A stretch of 34,740 nt of DNA from Synechococcaceae bacterium WB9_2_112 (lineage in GTDB: Bacteria > Cyanobacteriota > Cyanobacteriia > PCC-6307 > Cyanobiaceae). Positions 1 through 8,429 of this stretch are shown here, one piece after another; position 1 is the stretch's first letter; each line of letters opens with the position of its first letter. Made by a program: the position numbers and the translations under genes. The stretch covers positions 1 to 34,740 of the forward strand of contig RGUW01000004.1 of assembly GCA_010027605.1 (NCBI GenBank). The letters are read 5' to 3'. A model generated the notes under the pieces. It was not told the DNA's origin and searched no databases. It saw nothing but the letters and a program-made list of their open reading frames with translations.

Positions 1-1185
1 GCGGTGCGGGTGGCCCGCGCCCATGCCGCCCTGAGCGGCCGCGACACGGTCGAGCCCGAAGACCTGCAGGTCGCCGTGCGCCTGGTGATCGCGCCGCGGG
101 CCCTGCAGCTGCCGCCGCCGGATCCCGAGCAGCCCCTGGAACCGCCGCCGCCACCGCCGCCCCAGGGAGAGCAGCCCCCTGAGGAGCCTGAGCCACCCCA
201 AAACGAGAACGAACCCGACGAGCCCGAAGACGACGAACCGGAAGACGACCGGGACGAACCCGAGACACCCGACGACCAGGCCCCGCCCCAGGTGCCCGAG
301 GAGTTCATGCTCGACCCCGAAGCGGTGGCGATCGACCCCGACCTGCTGCTGTTCGGTGCCGCCAAGGCCCGCAGTGGCGGCAGCGGCAGCCGGGCGGTGG
401 TCTTCAGCGATTCGCGCGGCCGCTACGTGAAACCGATGCTGCCCCGCGGCCCGGTCAAGCGCATCGCCGTTGACGCCACCCTGCGGGCGGCGGCGCCGTA
501 TCAAAAGAGCCGTCGCGAACGCCAACCGCACCGCACGGTGATCGTCGAAGACGGCGACCTGCGGGCCAAGCAGCTGCAACGCAAGGCCGGCGCGCTGGTG
601 ATCTTTTTGGTCGATGCCAGCGGCTCGATGGCGCTCAACCGCATGCAGAGCGCCAAAGGCGCCGTGATTCGCCTGCTGACCGAGGCCTACGAAAACCGCG
701 ACGAGGTGGCCCTGATTCCGTTCAGGGGCGAACAGGCCGAGGTGCTGCTGCCGCCGACCCGCTCGATCACCGCCGCGCGCCGGCGGCTCGAATCGATGCC
801 CTGCGGCGGCGGCTCGCCCCTGGCCCACGGCCTCTCGCAGGCCGCCCGGGTGGGGGCCAATGCGCTGGCCACCGGCGATCTGGGCCAGGTGGTGGTGGTG
901 GCGATCACCGACGGCCGCGGCAACGTGCCGCTGTCGCGCTCGCTGGGTCAGCCGGTGCTCGAGGGCGAGGAGACCCCCGACCTCAAGGAGGAGGTCAAGC
1001 AGGTGGCCGGCAAATACCGGGCCCTGGGCATCAAGCTGCTGGTGATCGACACCGAGCGCAAGTTCATCGGCAGCGGCATGGGCAAGGACCTGGCCGAAGC
1101 CGCCGGCGGCAAGTATGTGCAGCTGCCCAAGGCCAGCGATCAGGCCATTGCCGCCATCGCCATGGAGGCGATCAGCGGGGTTTGA
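1..1185 (+). CDS. chlD: Magnesium chelatase ATPase subunit D, 3' part (partial)
   Basis: This is the C-terminal part of the D subunit of magnesium chelatase, which with ChlI and ChlH inserts Mg2+ into protoporphyrin IX in chlorophyll synthesis. The frame is open from base 1, so the AAA+ N-terminal domain lies upstream of the window. Visible parts, in order, are the end of the AAA+ lid helices, a long proline- and acid-rich linker ([18 protein letters not shown]), and an integrin-I/VWA domain with the MIDAS motif DASGSM and a downstream TDGRG. The D-subunit layout of AAA+ domain, acidic proline linker and VWA domain is clear, and separates it from ChlI. It ends 15 bp before the convergent MCE gene. 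The identification is firm; only the 5' end is missing. Confidence 0.96.
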   Translation, partial: AVRVARAHAALSGRDTVEPEDLQVAVRLVIAPRALQLPPPDPEQPLEPPPPPPPQGEQPPEEPEPPQNENEPDEPEDDEPEDDRDEPETPDDQAPPQVPEEFMLDPEAVAIDPDLLLFGAAKARSGGSGSRAVVFSDSRGRYVKPMLPRGPVKRIAVDATLRAAAPYQKSRRERQPHRTVIVEDGDLRAKQLQRKAGALVIFLVDASGSMALNRMQSAKGAVIRLLTEAYENRDEVALIPFRGEQAEVLLPPTRSITAARRRLESMPCGGGSPLAHGLSQAARVGANALATGDLGQVVVVAITDGRGNVPLSRSLGQPVLEGEETPDLKEEVKQVAGKYRALGIKLLVIDTERKFIGSGMGKDLAEAAGGKYVQLPKASDQAIAAIAMEAISGV

Positions 1186-1200
1186 TCGAACCCTGCGGCG

Positions 1201-1926
1201 TCAGGGCTTCCGGGCTGCGGCCCGACCCGGATACAGCTCATCGAAGAACTTGCCCAGGCCGACGGCGACGCTTTTGACGCCGTTCATGAACTGTTCGTCG
1301 CTGGTCAGCTTCTTGACGTCGCCGCCGACAGCATCCCAGCGGGCGGTCAGCTTTTCGGCATTGGCGACGGTGCTCTGCAACTCCGAGAGGGTCTTGGGGT
1401 TGTCGAGAGCGGCGGTCAGATTGCGGATGTGAAGGCTGGTGGCATCAAGGTTGGCAATGATCGGGTTGACCCTGCGCACCGACCCGTCGATGTTGCGCAC
1501 CAGCAGCTGGCCGTCCTTGAGGAACACCGAGGCCTCCTTGGCGGCCCGGTCAAACGTGCGCACGGTGGTGGCGATGTCGGCGACGAGCTTCTGGCGCTCG
1601 GCATCATCGAGCAGGCGCTGCATGCTGCCCAACACACTCTCGAGGCTGGGCGTGGCCTGACCGAGGATCTGGGATCTGGGACAGACCACCAGAGCGTTGT
1701 TGCAACGGGGGTCGCGGGGACCGGCGGTACCAGGGGGCACGGGCTTGCCCAGACTCACCAGGGCGACCTGGGCCGTGCCCCCCAGCAGCGACGCCTGCCC
1801 CACCTTGGCGTAGGTGGGCCTGGCCAGGATCAGGGTGGGATCGGTGATCTCCAGTTCGGCCAGAACCGCCTGCGGTGTGACGCGGATGCTCTGGACGCTG
1901 CCGACCATGACCCCGCGAAAGACCAC
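1201..1926 (-). CDS. MCE/MlaD-family lipid transporter substrate-binding protein, N-terminally truncated
   Basis: MCE (MlaD-like) periplasmic protein of a lipid ABC transporter, partner of the adjacent ATPase. Family features are GGLAERSPVVFRGVMVGSV, the start of the MCE beta-barrel domain, then SLLGGTAQVALVS and a helical tail of about 130 residues. Such proteins normally start with a short cytoplasmic segment and one membrane anchor of about 40-45 residues. Here both are absent. In this frame, similarity begins at RFENAGG (about base 1965) and a TAG stop follows just upstream (1972-1974). The only nearby start is GTG at 1926, which would give a 241-residue protein with no anchor. The gene looks broken by a deletion that joined it to the ATPase gene. 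MCE-family membership is well supported; function of this copy is doubtful. Confidence 0.8.
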   Translation of the reverse strand: MVFRGVMVGSVQSIRVTPQAVLAELEITDPTLILARPTYAKVGQASLLGGTAQVALVSLGKPVPPGTAGPRDPRCNNALVVCPRSQILGQATPSLESVLGSMQRLLDDAERQKLVADIATTVRTFDRAAKEASVFLKDGQLLVRNIDGSVRRVNPIIANLDATSLHIRNLTAALDNPKTLSELQSTVANAEKLTARWDAVGGDVKKLTSDEQFMNGVKSVAVGLGKFFDELYPGRAAARKP

Positions 1927-2732
1927 CGGCGATCGCTCGGCCAGCCCGCCGGCATTTTCAAAACGGGCAGACTACCTGTTCTGAACTGCACGACATAGGG
2001 GTTGTCGCAGCTGTGGAACTCGTCGACCGTGCCGCCCCAGCGAAACTTCCCCTCATAGAGCAAGAGCAGTCGCTCCCCAGAGCGCTCGATCGTGCTCATC
2101 ACATGGCTGACGACGACCGAGCTGCCCTGGGCCATTTCGGTGGTGCGCACGATCAGATCCTCGATGCGGGTGCAGGCCACGGGATCCAGGCCTGCGGTGG
2201 GCTCGTCAAACAGCAGCAGGGGCACCTCGTGGTCCTGCTTGGCGGGATCGTCGATCAGCGCCCGGGCGAAGCTGACCCGTTTCTGCATGCCACCGCTGAG
2301 CTGACCGGGATACAGCTCATCGGTGCCGGCCAGGCCCACGGCCTCGAGGGCCTGGGACACCCGCTGGCGGATCTCGGCCTCAGGCAGGCGGCTGTGGCGG
2401 TACAAGAGGAAGCCGACGTTTTCGCGCACCGTCAGCGAACCCAGCAGCGCCGGGTTCTGAAACACCAGGCGCACGTCAGGGGGATGCCGCTGGTCGAGCC
2501 GCAGGTAGGTCTGGGGCACGCCATGGATCCTGAGGTTGCCGCCGGTGGGCAGCTGCAGCCCCGCCAACACCCGCAGAATCGTTGACTTGCCGGCACCCGA
2601 CGGGCCGACCACGACGATCCGCTCACCCGGCTGGATGGTGAGGTTGACCTGATCGAGCACGGGCCTGGATCCCCAGCGCATGGTCAGGTCGACCATTTCG
2701 GCGACGGGCGGCAGGTCGGCCTGGCGAATCAT
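1830..2732 (-). CDS. MCE-type lipid ABC transporter ATP-binding protein, C-terminus altered by fusion
   Basis: ATPase of an MlaF-like (MCE) transporter for lipids at the cell envelope. It shows Walker A GPSGAGKST (residues 43-51), Q-loop FQNP, signature LSGGMQKR (about 145-152) and Walker B LLLFDEPTAGLDP, followed by the H-loop VVSH. The ORF track extends upstream to 2987, but the ATG at 2732 gives the usual family N-terminus and leaves room for a divergent start of the YvcK-like gene. Up to NPYVVQFRTGSL (residue 255) it matches the family end. Homologues then stop within a few residues. Here the frame continues for 45 unrelated residues because it reads the MCE gene body out of frame, ending at 1830. 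Catalytic parts are intact, so the ATPase may still fold. Confidence 0.85.
   Translation of the reverse strand: MIRQADLPPVAEMVDLTMRWGSRPVLDQVNLTIQPGERIVVVGPSGAGKSTILRVLAGLQLPTGGNLRIHGVPQTYLRLDQRHPPDVRLVFQNPALLGSLTVRENVGFLLYRHSRLPEAEIRQRVSQALEAVGLAGTDELYPGQLSGGMQKRVSFARALIDDPAKQDHEVPLLLFDEPTAGLDPVACTRIEDLIVRTTEMAQGSSVVVSHVMSTIERSGERLLLLYEGKFRWGGTVDEFHSCDNPYVVQFRTGSLPVLKMPAGWPSDRRWSFAGSWSAASRASASHRRRFWPNWRSPIPP
1966..1968 (-). other. Deletion junction between MCE ATPase gene and MCE protein gene
   Basis: On the minus strand the ATPase reading frame matches its family through FRTGSL (last base 1968). MCE similarity in a different frame starts with RFENAGG at about 1965. The expected ATPase stop, the spacer and the first 40 or so MCE codons are missing, an inferred loss on the order of 150-200 bp. 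The joined sequence is a near-palindrome of 25 bases (1959-1983, CAAAACGGGCAG/A/CTACCTGTTCTG). The bases around it are AT-richer than the flanks. Confidence 0.6.
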
Positions 2733-2862
2733 CCGTACAGTTCTGCCGAGATCTGCAGCGTCCCACGCACGGCCCTTGAGCGGCAACGGTCCCAACCACT
2801 CTGCCCGCCGGCCGACGCTGCGTCGCCGGCTGCAGCGCAGCGCCGTTCGCCAACGGGACCTG

Positions 2863-4224
2863 GTGAGCCGTTCACGCCGGGCAGCCCGCTGGCTCAGGCC
2901 CGGCCTGGTGGTCAAGCGCTGGGTGCTCACCTCCGGGCTGGGGCTCGTCATGGCCCTGCTCGGAGCGGCGGTGTGGGCCGACCTCAAACCGATCTACTGG
3001 ATCCTCGAATCGATCAACTGGCTGCTTGCCCAGATCACCCAGGTGATGCCGCGGGGCATCACCGGTCCACTGGTGCTGGTGATCGGCGCCGGCCTGGTGC
3101 TGTGGGGTCAGAGCCGCAGCTTCAGCTCGATTCAGCAGGCCCTTGCCCCTGAGAAGGAGACGCTTCTGGTTGATGCCCTGTTGGCCCATGGACGCCTCAA
3201 CCGGGGGCCGAACATCGTGGCGATCGGCGGTGGCACCGGGCTCTCGACCCTGTTGAGCGGGCTCAAGCGCTACAGCTCCAATCTCACCGCCATCGTCACC
3301 GTGGCCGATGACGGCGGCAGCAGTGGTGTACTGCGCCGTGAGCTGGGCGTGCAGCCACCGGGTGACATCCGCAACTGCCTGGCGGCGCTGGCCAGCGAAG
3401 AGCCCCTGCTGACCCGCCTGTTTCAGTACCGCTTCAAAGCCGGCAGCGGACTCGAGGGACACAGTTTCGGCAACCTGTTTCTCTCGGCCCTGACCGCGAT
3501 CACCGGCAATCTTGAATCGGCGATCACCGCAAGCAGCCGGGTGCTTGCGGTCCAGGGCCAGGTGGTGCCGGCCACCACGGCCGATGTGCGCCTCTGGGCC
3601 GAGCTCGAGAACGGCTCCCGCATCGAGGGCGAGTCGGCCATCGGCAAGGCCACCAGCCCGATCGTGCGGCTGGGCTGCATCCCTGAACGCCCGCCGGCGC
3701 TGCCCCGGGCGATCGAAGCGATCGCCAACGCCGACCTGATCATTCTCGGCCCGGGCAGTCTCTACACCTCACTGCTGCCCAACCTGCTCGTGCCCGAGCT
3801 GGTCACGGCGATCAGCCGCAGCAAGGCGCCGCGGCTGTACATCTGCAACCTGATGACCCAACCCGGCGAGACCGACGGTCTCGATGTGAGCGGCCATCTG
3901 CGTGCGATCGAAGCCCAGCTGGCCACCCTGGGCGTGCAGCAGCGTCTGTTCACAGCGGTGCTCGCCCAGGAGCCCATGGGCCCCAGCGACACCCCCCTGC
4001 TGGAGCGCTACCGCCAGACCGGCGCCGAACCTGTCGACTGCGACGCCAAAGAGCTGGCCTGGCGGTGGCGGTGTTGCGCTTCTACCGACGCCAGCTGCGC
4101 GACCGCGGCGCACACGGGTCCAACCAAGGTTCAGGGAGCCGATGAACAGCTCAGATCACCACCTGCCAGGGCGTCTGGCCAGGTTTGTGGCGAAGTTGAA
4201 CGCTCTGCTGGAGACAGAGCCTGA
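2863..4224 (+). CDS. YvcK/CofD-like protein (gluconeogenesis factor family) with N-terminal membrane segments, C-terminus frameshifted
   Basis: Member of the YvcK/CofD-like family of nucleotide-sugar-binding proteins, known in Bacillus for carbon metabolism and cell-shape roles. Two hydrophobic segments (about residues 18-38 and 65-82) precede the core, as in cyanobacterial homologues. The core has GGGTGLSTLLSGLK (122 onward), VTVADDGGSSGVLRRE, GDIRNCLAAL and LGPGSLYTSLLPNLL. The start is uncertain: GTG at 2863 fits the hydrophobic N-terminus and avoids overlap with the divergent ATPase gene, while the ORF track begins at 2680. After CDAKELA (residue 399) the frame switches into unrelated sequence to 4224. 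The native-looking ending, LAVAVLRFYRRQLRDRG and a stop at 4143-4145, is in the +1-shifted frame. About 35-40 expected residues between the two are missing. Probably impaired at the C-terminus. Confidence 0.85.
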   Translation: MSRSRRAARWLRPGLVVKRWVLTSGLGLVMALLGAAVWADLKPIYWILESINWLLAQITQVMPRGITGPLVLVIGAGLVLWGQSRSFSSIQQALAPEKETLLVDALLAHGRLNRGPNIVAIGGGTGLSTLLSGLKRYSSNLTAIVTVADDGGSSGVLRRELGVQPPGDIRNCLAALASEEPLLTRLFQYRFKAGSGLEGHSFGNLFLSALTAITGNLESAITASSRVLAVQGQVVPATTADVRLWAELENGSRIEGESAIGKATSPIVRLGCIPERPPALPRAIEAIANADLIILGPGSLYTSLLPNLLVPELVTAISRSKAPRLYICNLMTQPGETDGLDVSGHLRAIEAQLATLGVQQRLFTAVLAQEPMGPSDTPLLERYRQTGAEPVDCDAKELAWRWRCCASTDASCATAAHTGPTKVQGADEQLRSPPARASGQVCGEVERSAGDRA

Positions 4225-4729
4225 CGAAAACACCCTGATCAGCCAAGGAACGGCTCTGTTGACTGAGTTGATCGCAACCGAAGATTGGCTGCCGCCGCAC
4301 TGCACCTGCGCCGGCCCTGATCGCGTCGTCCATCACCTGCTGTATCTCCATCCCGACGACCTCTACAGCGTCGTCAGTTGCGTTTGGGGCCCTGGCCAGA
4401 CAACGCCCATCCACGACCACACGGTCTGGGGATTGATCGGGATGGTGCGTGGAGTGGAGGTGACTCAGCGCCATGGCTTCGACGCGCAAGGTCTGCTCCA
4501 GCCCCTGGGAAGCCCCACCCACTTGCAGGAAGGAACTGTGGATGCGGTCTCGCCCCGGCTCGGAGACATCCACCAGGTGTGGAATGGCGTCGCTGATTCC
4601 AACTCGATCAGCATTCATGTCTATGGGGCCGACATCGGCAAGCGCAACCGGCACGCCTACCTGGAAGATGGGCGGGTGGAGCGGTTTGTCTCGGGCTACG
4701 TCAGTCTGCCGGAGGTCAACAATCAGTAA
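4142..4729 (+). CDS. Cysteine-dioxygenase-like cupin protein
   Basis: A 195-residue cupin of the cysteine dioxygenase type (thiol dioxygenases using mononuclear Fe(II)). The three-histidine metal site is visible as PIHDHTVWG (His91, His93) and GDIHQV (His144), with [12 protein letters not shown] after it, as in this family. Substrate (cysteine, 3-mercaptopropionate or another thiol) cannot be told from sequence. The start ATG at 4142 is chosen because it overlaps the native-frame stop of the YvcK-like gene as ATGA (4142-4145), suggesting the two genes were translationally coupled before that gene was frameshifted. The ORF track's upstream extension runs inside yvcK and is rejected. The 3' end overlaps convergent ndhJ by 7 bp. 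Confidence 0.82.
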   Translation: MNSSDHHLPGRLARFVAKLNALLETEPDENTLISQGTALLTELIATEDWLPPHCTCAGPDRVVHHLLYLHPDDLYSVVSCVWGPGQTTPIHDHTVWGLIGMVRGVEVTQRHGFDAQGLLQPLGSPTHLQEGTVDAVSPRLGDIHQVWNGVADSNSISIHVYGADIGKRNRHAYLEDGRVERFVSGYVSLPEVNNQ

Positions 4730-5319
4730 GCGTCCTGCATCTCGTAGAAATCGGGCTGCACATAGTCTTTGCGCAGCGGATAACCCTTCCAGTCTTCGGG
4801 CATCAGCAGGCGCTTGGGATGGGGGTGCCCCTCGAACTGAATGCCGTACATGTCGAAGGTCTCACGCTCCTGCCAGTCGGCACCGCGAAACAGGCCATAG
4901 AGGCTGGGGATCGTCAGATCACCATCGCGAGGCAGGAAGACCTTGAGGCGCACCTCTTCGGGCTTCACATCAGCCGGCAGGTGCTGGGTGGCGCCGGCCC
5001 GATCGGCCAGGGCCGCCAGCTTCACCAGGTGATAGAAGCTCACCAGATTGCCCCCAGGCCCTTCGTCGTAGCCGCCCTGGCATTGCAGGTAATCAAAGCC
5101 CCAGGCCTTGAGGGCCGTGGCGATCACCGGCAGAAACACCGGCTCCACGCCGATCACCTCGACACCGAGGTGATCGGCAGGCAGCACCGCATGGCCAAAG
5201 CCCTGACTGGTGAGCCACTGACTCACGGGTCCGGGCTGGGGAGCCAATGGCTGGTCGGATTGCTGCGCAGAGTCTTTGGCTGCTGAATCTGGCGCGACGG
5301 AATCTTGAGCTTCTGGCAT
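4723..5319 (-). CDS. ndhJ: NAD(P)H-quinone oxidoreductase subunit J
   Basis: Subunit J of the cyanobacterial NDH-1 complex (homologous to the 30 kDa/NuoC subunit), on the cytoplasmic peripheral arm in the thylakoid membrane. It takes part in cyclic electron flow and respiration using reduced ferredoxin. The conserved block [20 protein letters not shown] followed by [16 protein letters not shown] is the family hallmark. Length is 198 residues, slightly long because of a polar, low-complexity N-terminus of about 30 residues. It is the last gene of the minus-strand ndhC-ndhK-ndhJ run, starting 17 bp after ndhK ends. Confidence 0.96.
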   Translation of the reverse strand: MPEAQDSVAPDSAAKDSAQQSDQPLAPQPGPVSQWLTSQGFGHAVLPADHLGVEVIGVEPVFLPVIATALKAWGFDYLQCQGGYDEGPGGNLVSFYHLVKLAALADRAGATQHLPADVKPEEVRLKVFLPRDGDLTIPSLYGLFRGADWQERETFDMYGIQFEGHPHPKRLLMPEDWKGYPLRKDYVQPDFYEMQDAY

Positions 5320-5336
5320 GGCGATCGAAAGTGGCG

Positions 5337-6077
5337 TCAGGCTTGGGAGGCGTCGGCGGCGACCACAGCTGGCACGGAAGCAGCAGCGCCCAGGGGCAGT
5401 GAGGCAGCGGCGGCCAGGGCCTTGCGCTGGGTTTCAGCCTCGAGGTAGGCGCCGGTCACGATCGGCTCAACCGCCTTCATCTGGTGCGGCACCGTGCAGT
5501 AGCGGTGGGTGGGCTGCAGATTGCCACGCTCGGCCAGCGCCTCATTGCCCACCTTCTTGCGCAGCTTGATCACCGCATCAAAGATCGCCTCGGGTCTGGG
5601 CGGGCAGCCGGGCAGATAGAGATCAACCGGAATGAGTTTGTCGACACCACGAACGGCCGTGGTCGAGTCGGCGCTGAACATGCCACCGGTGATCGTGCAG
5701 GCGCCCATGGCGATCACGTACTTGGGCTCGGGCATCTGCTCATAGAGCCGCACCAGCGCGGGCGCCATCTTCATGGTGACCGTGCCGGCCACGATCAGCA
5801 GGTCGGCCTGACGAGGGCTGGAACGGGGCACCAGGCCAAAGCGGTCAAAGTCGAAACGCGAACCGATCAGAGCAGCAAACTCAATGAAGCAGCAGGCCGT
5901 GCCGTAGAGCAGGGGCCAGAGGCTGCTCAGCCGTGCCCAGTTGTGCAGGTCATCGAGGGTGGTGAGGATCACGTTCTCGGAGAGATCCGAGGTGACCTTG
6001 GGGGCACCCACGGGGCTGCAACTGGCTTCGCGCAGGTCGCGCAGGGCGTTGATGCTGGGAGAAGGGGTCTGGGTCAT
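5337..6077 (-). CDS. ndhK: NAD(P)H-quinone oxidoreductase subunit K
   Basis: Subunit K of NDH-1, the NuoB/PSST homologue that carries the terminal [4Fe-4S] cluster N2 next to the quinone site. Cluster ligands are visible in [22 protein letters not shown] and [11 protein letters not shown]. The start is taken as ATG at 6077 ([12 protein letters not shown]), 13 bp past the ndhC stop; the track ORF begins at 6110 inside ndhC. The C-terminus has an alanine-rich extension typical of picocyanobacterial versions. Middle gene of the ndhCKJ operon. Confidence 0.96.
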   Translation of the reverse strand: MTQTPSPSINALRDLREASCSPVGAPKVTSDLSENVILTTLDDLHNWARLSSLWPLLYGTACCFIEFAALIGSRFDFDRFGLVPRSSPRQADLLIVAGTVTMKMAPALVRLYEQMPEPKYVIAMGACTITGGMFSADSTTAVRGVDKLIPVDLYLPGCPPRPEAIFDAVIKLRKKVGNEALAERGNLQPTHRYCTVPHQMKAVEPIVTGAYLEAETQRKALAAAASLPLGAAASVPAVVAADASQA

Positions 6078-6090
6078 GGTCGACGTGGCG

Positions 6091-6453
6091 TCAGCTCCAC
6101 TCGAGGGCACCCTTGCGCCAGGCGTAGGCCAGGGCGACCACCAGGATGGCGATGAAGATCAGGGCCTCGATGAAGGCCAGCAGGCCCAGGCGATGGAAAG
6201 CAACCGCCCAGGGATAGAGAAAGACGGTCTCGACATCGAAGATGACGAAGACCAGCGCAAACATGTAGTAGCGGATGTTGAACTGAATCCAGGCGCCGCC
6301 GATCGGCTCCATCCCTGATTCATAGGTGAGCTCGCGCTCGCCCCCGCGGCTCCTGGGTGACAGCAGCTTGTTGGTCACCAGCGCCAGCACCGGCACGGCA
6401 GCCGAAATCAACAGGAAGCCCAGAAAGGCGTCGTAACCAGAAAGGGCAAACAT
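6091..6453 (-). CDS. ndhC: NAD(P)H-quinone oxidoreductase subunit 3
   Basis: Small membrane subunit of NDH-1 (NuoA homologue), 120 residues with three hydrophobic helices: about 10-30, 63-84 and 90-112. The conserved loop [20 protein letters not shown] and the helix motif [12 protein letters not shown], with its buried acidic residues, are diagnostic. First gene of the minus-strand ndhC-ndhK-ndhJ operon. Its promoter must lie in the 146-bp interval shared with the divergent rubredoxin gene. Confidence 0.97.
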   Translation of the reverse strand: MFALSGYDAFLGFLLISAAVPVLALVTNKLLSPRSRGGERELTYESGMEPIGGAWIQFNIRYYMFALVFVIFDVETVFLYPWAVAFHRLGLLAFIEALIFIAILVVALAYAWRKGALEWS

Positions 6454-6486
6454 CCGGACGAAGCCCGCGTGGGGCGCAGTCTGGCA

Positions 6487-6533
6487 CCCCTGACCCCGAA
6501 GTTGGGTGCGGGGTCAGCCACGGGGTCAGCCAC
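6487..6533. promoter_or_regulatory. Tandem and inverted repeat in the ndhC/rubA divergent interval
   Basis: Between ndhC (minus) and rubA (plus), GGGGTCAGCCAC occurs twice head to tail without a gap (6510-6521 and 6522-6533). An inverted copy of its core, TGACCCC, lies at 6491-6497, able to pair with GGGGTCA at 6510-6516 across 12 bases. The position suggests an operator controlling one or both divergent photosynthetic operons, but no known regulator site was recognised. The repeats are seen directly; the role is inferred. Confidence 0.4.
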
Positions 6534-6599
6534 AGGGCTGCAACAGCTGGTTGTCTGCACCTGCTGGATAGAGTTCTGCCCACCGCAGGCCCGGCAGGG

Positions 6600-7037
6600 A
6601 TGAGCAGCGACACCCAGGCCGATCTCCCATCGGCCGATCTCCCGCCCGAGACTCCTGAGCAGGCGCCGCCTGACCCCGCAGTGGCCGGGGCAGAGGCTGT
6701 CAAGGCCGAAGAAGCTGACGATCTCGACAGCCATCGCTTCGAATGCCGCAGTTGCGGCTTCGTCTATGACCCGGGTGAAGGCGTCAGGAAGCTGGCCATC
6801 GAACCGGGGACGCCGTTTCTTGCACTGGATGCCGCCACATTCCGCTGCCCGGTCTGCCGCAGCAGGGTGGGTGCCTTCAAGGACATCGGCCCCCGCAACA
6901 AGCCCAGTGGCTTTGAGGAGAACCTCAACTATGGCCTCGGGGTCAACCGGCTCACACCCGGCCAGAAAAATGTGCTGATCTTCGGGGGCTTCGCCCTGGC
7001 GATCGCCTTCTTCCTTTCGCTGTATTCCCTGCGTTGA
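6600..7037 (+). CDS. rubA: Rubredoxin with C-terminal membrane anchor
   Basis: Thylakoid rubredoxin (RubA), a mononuclear iron protein needed for photosystem assembly. The 145-residue protein has an acidic, proline-rich N-terminus and a rubredoxin domain with CRSCGF (Cys49, Cys52) and CPVC (Cys83, Cys86). A C-terminal transmembrane helix, VLIFGGFALAIAFFLSLYSL, ends the protein. The start ATG at 6600 is preceded by a purine-rich GGCAGGG. The gene is first in the rubA-ycf48-psbE-psbF-psbL-psbJ series, the standard cyanobacterial order. Its TGA stop overlaps the TTG start of ycf48. Confidence 0.94.
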   Translation: MSSDTQADLPSADLPPETPEQAPPDPAVAGAEAVKAEEADDLDSHRFECRSCGFVYDPGEGVRKLAIEPGTPFLALDAATFRCPVCRSRVGAFKDIGPRNKPSGFEENLNYGLGVNRLTPGQKNVLIFGGFALAIAFFLSLYSLR

Positions 7038-8074
7038 GCATCACCGTGACCTCATCCGTTCTGAACCGCCTGCGTTCCCTGAGCAGCCTGCTGAGGCCTC
7101 TGCTGAGCCTCGCGGTCTGTGTGGTGCTGAGCTTCGGCCTCAGCGGCTGCGTCACCACCGGGCTGCCCGTGGCGGCCACCAGCCCCTGGCAACCGGTGCC
7201 CCTCGACACGAAGTCGAACCCGCTCGATGTGGCGTTCACCGACAGTCGCCACGGCTTTCTGGTGGGCAGCAACCGCCTGATCGAAGAGACCGACGACGGC
7301 GGTGCGAGCTGGGCCCCCCGGGCGCTCGACCTCCCGGATGAGGAGAACTTCCGCCTGATCAGCATCGACTTCAAGGGCAATGAGGGCTGGATCGCAGGTC
7401 AGCCTGGTCTGCTCCTGCACAGCACCGACGGCGGTCAGAACTGGAGCCGCCTGCTGCTCGACACCAAGCTCCCCGGCGAGCCCTACCTGATCACCGCCCT
7501 GGGCAGCGGGACGGCCGAACTGGCCACCAACGTCGGTGCGGTGTATCAGACCAACGACGGCGGCAGCAGCTGGCAGGCCAAGGTCACCGATGCCGCCGGC
7601 TCGGTGCGCGACCTGCGCCGTGATGAGGCCGGCCGTTATGTGAGCGTCAGCAGCCTCGGCAACTTCTTCGCCACCTGGGAGCCCGGCCAGGAGACCTGGC
7701 AGGTGCATCAGCGGGTGAGCAGCCAGCGTCTGCAGACGATCGGCTTCCAGCCCAATGGCCCGCTGTGGATGGTGGCCCGCGGGGCCCAGATCCGGTTCAA
7801 CAGCGATGCTGCCGATCCCGAGTCCTGGGGCAAGGCGATCATTCCGATCACCAATGGTTATGGCTACCTCGACATGGCCTGGGATCCTGCTGGCACCATC
7901 TGGGCCGGGGGTGGCAGCGGCACCCTGCTGAGCAGCGCCGACGGTGGCAAGACCTGGCAGAAGGACCCGGTCGGATCCCAGGAACCCTCGAACCTCACCC
8001 GCTTCGTCTTCACCGACGACGGCAAGGGCTTCGTCCTGGGCGAGCGGGGCTCCCTGTTGCGCTGGGTCGGCTGA
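7034..8074 (+). CDS. ycf48: Photosystem II assembly protein Ycf48/HCF136
   Basis: Lumenal beta-propeller lipoprotein that helps early assembly of the PSII reaction centre around D1 and cytochrome b559. An N-terminal hydrophobic stretch ends in the lipobox LSGC (Cys at residue 39). BNR-like blades recur as HSTDGGQNW, TNDGGSSW and SSADGGKTW. The start is a TTG at 7034 overlapping the rubA stop, or possibly the in-frame GTG at 7046. Either leaves the signal peptide intact. Length 346 residues including the signal, slightly above the roughly 330-340 usual. Confidence 0.95.
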   Translation: MSITVTSSVLNRLRSLSSLLRPLLSLAVCVVLSFGLSGCVTTGLPVAATSPWQPVPLDTKSNPLDVAFTDSRHGFLVGSNRLIEETDDGGASWAPRALDLPDEENFRLISIDFKGNEGWIAGQPGLLLHSTDGGQNWSRLLLDTKLPGEPYLITALGSGTAELATNVGAVYQTNDGGSSWQAKVTDAAGSVRDLRRDEAGRYVSVSSLGNFFATWEPGQETWQVHQRVSSQRLQTIGFQPNGPLWMVARGAQIRFNSDAADPESWGKAIIPITNGYGYLDMAWDPAGTIWAGGGSGTLLSSADGGKTWQKDPVGSQEPSNLTRFVFTDDGKGFVLGERGSLLRWVG

Positions 8075-8175
8075 GCCCACTGGGCAGCCCCACCAACTTC
8101 TGTTACCAAGGCCGCCTGTCGCTCCCGGCGCCCGGAGCCCGACCCCTAGGATCACCGAGCTGAACGCTTGGTGCC

Positions 8176-8424
8176 ATGGCTGCCGGCTCTACGGGTGAAC
8201 GTCCGTTCTTTGAAATCATCACCAGCATTCGCTACTGGGTGATCCACGCGGTGACCCTGCCTGCGATCTTCCTGGCTGGTTTTCTGTTTGTGTCCACTGG
8301 ACTGGCCTACGACGCTTTCGGCACGCCGCGGCCGGATGCCTATTTCCAGGCCAGCGAGAGCAAGGCACCTGTGGTGAGCCAGCGCTACGACGCCAAGTCG
8401 TCCCTTGATCTGCGCCTGCAATAA
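8176..8424 (+). CDS. psbE: Cytochrome b559 subunit alpha
   Basis: Alpha subunit of PSII cytochrome b559, 82 residues, single transmembrane helix. The haem-ligating histidine lies in [14 protein letters not shown]. The C-terminal lumenal part has the conserved TPRPDAYF. About 100 bp separate it from ycf48. A TAGGAT box at 8147-8152 could be a -10 element giving a short leader, but no good -35 is visible. First gene of psbEFLJ. Confidence 0.98.
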   Translation: MAAGSTGERPFFEIITSIRYWVIHAVTLPAIFLAGFLFVSTGLAYDAFGTPRPDAYFQASESKAPVVSQRYDAKSSLDLRLQ

Positions 8425-8429
8425 ACGCC

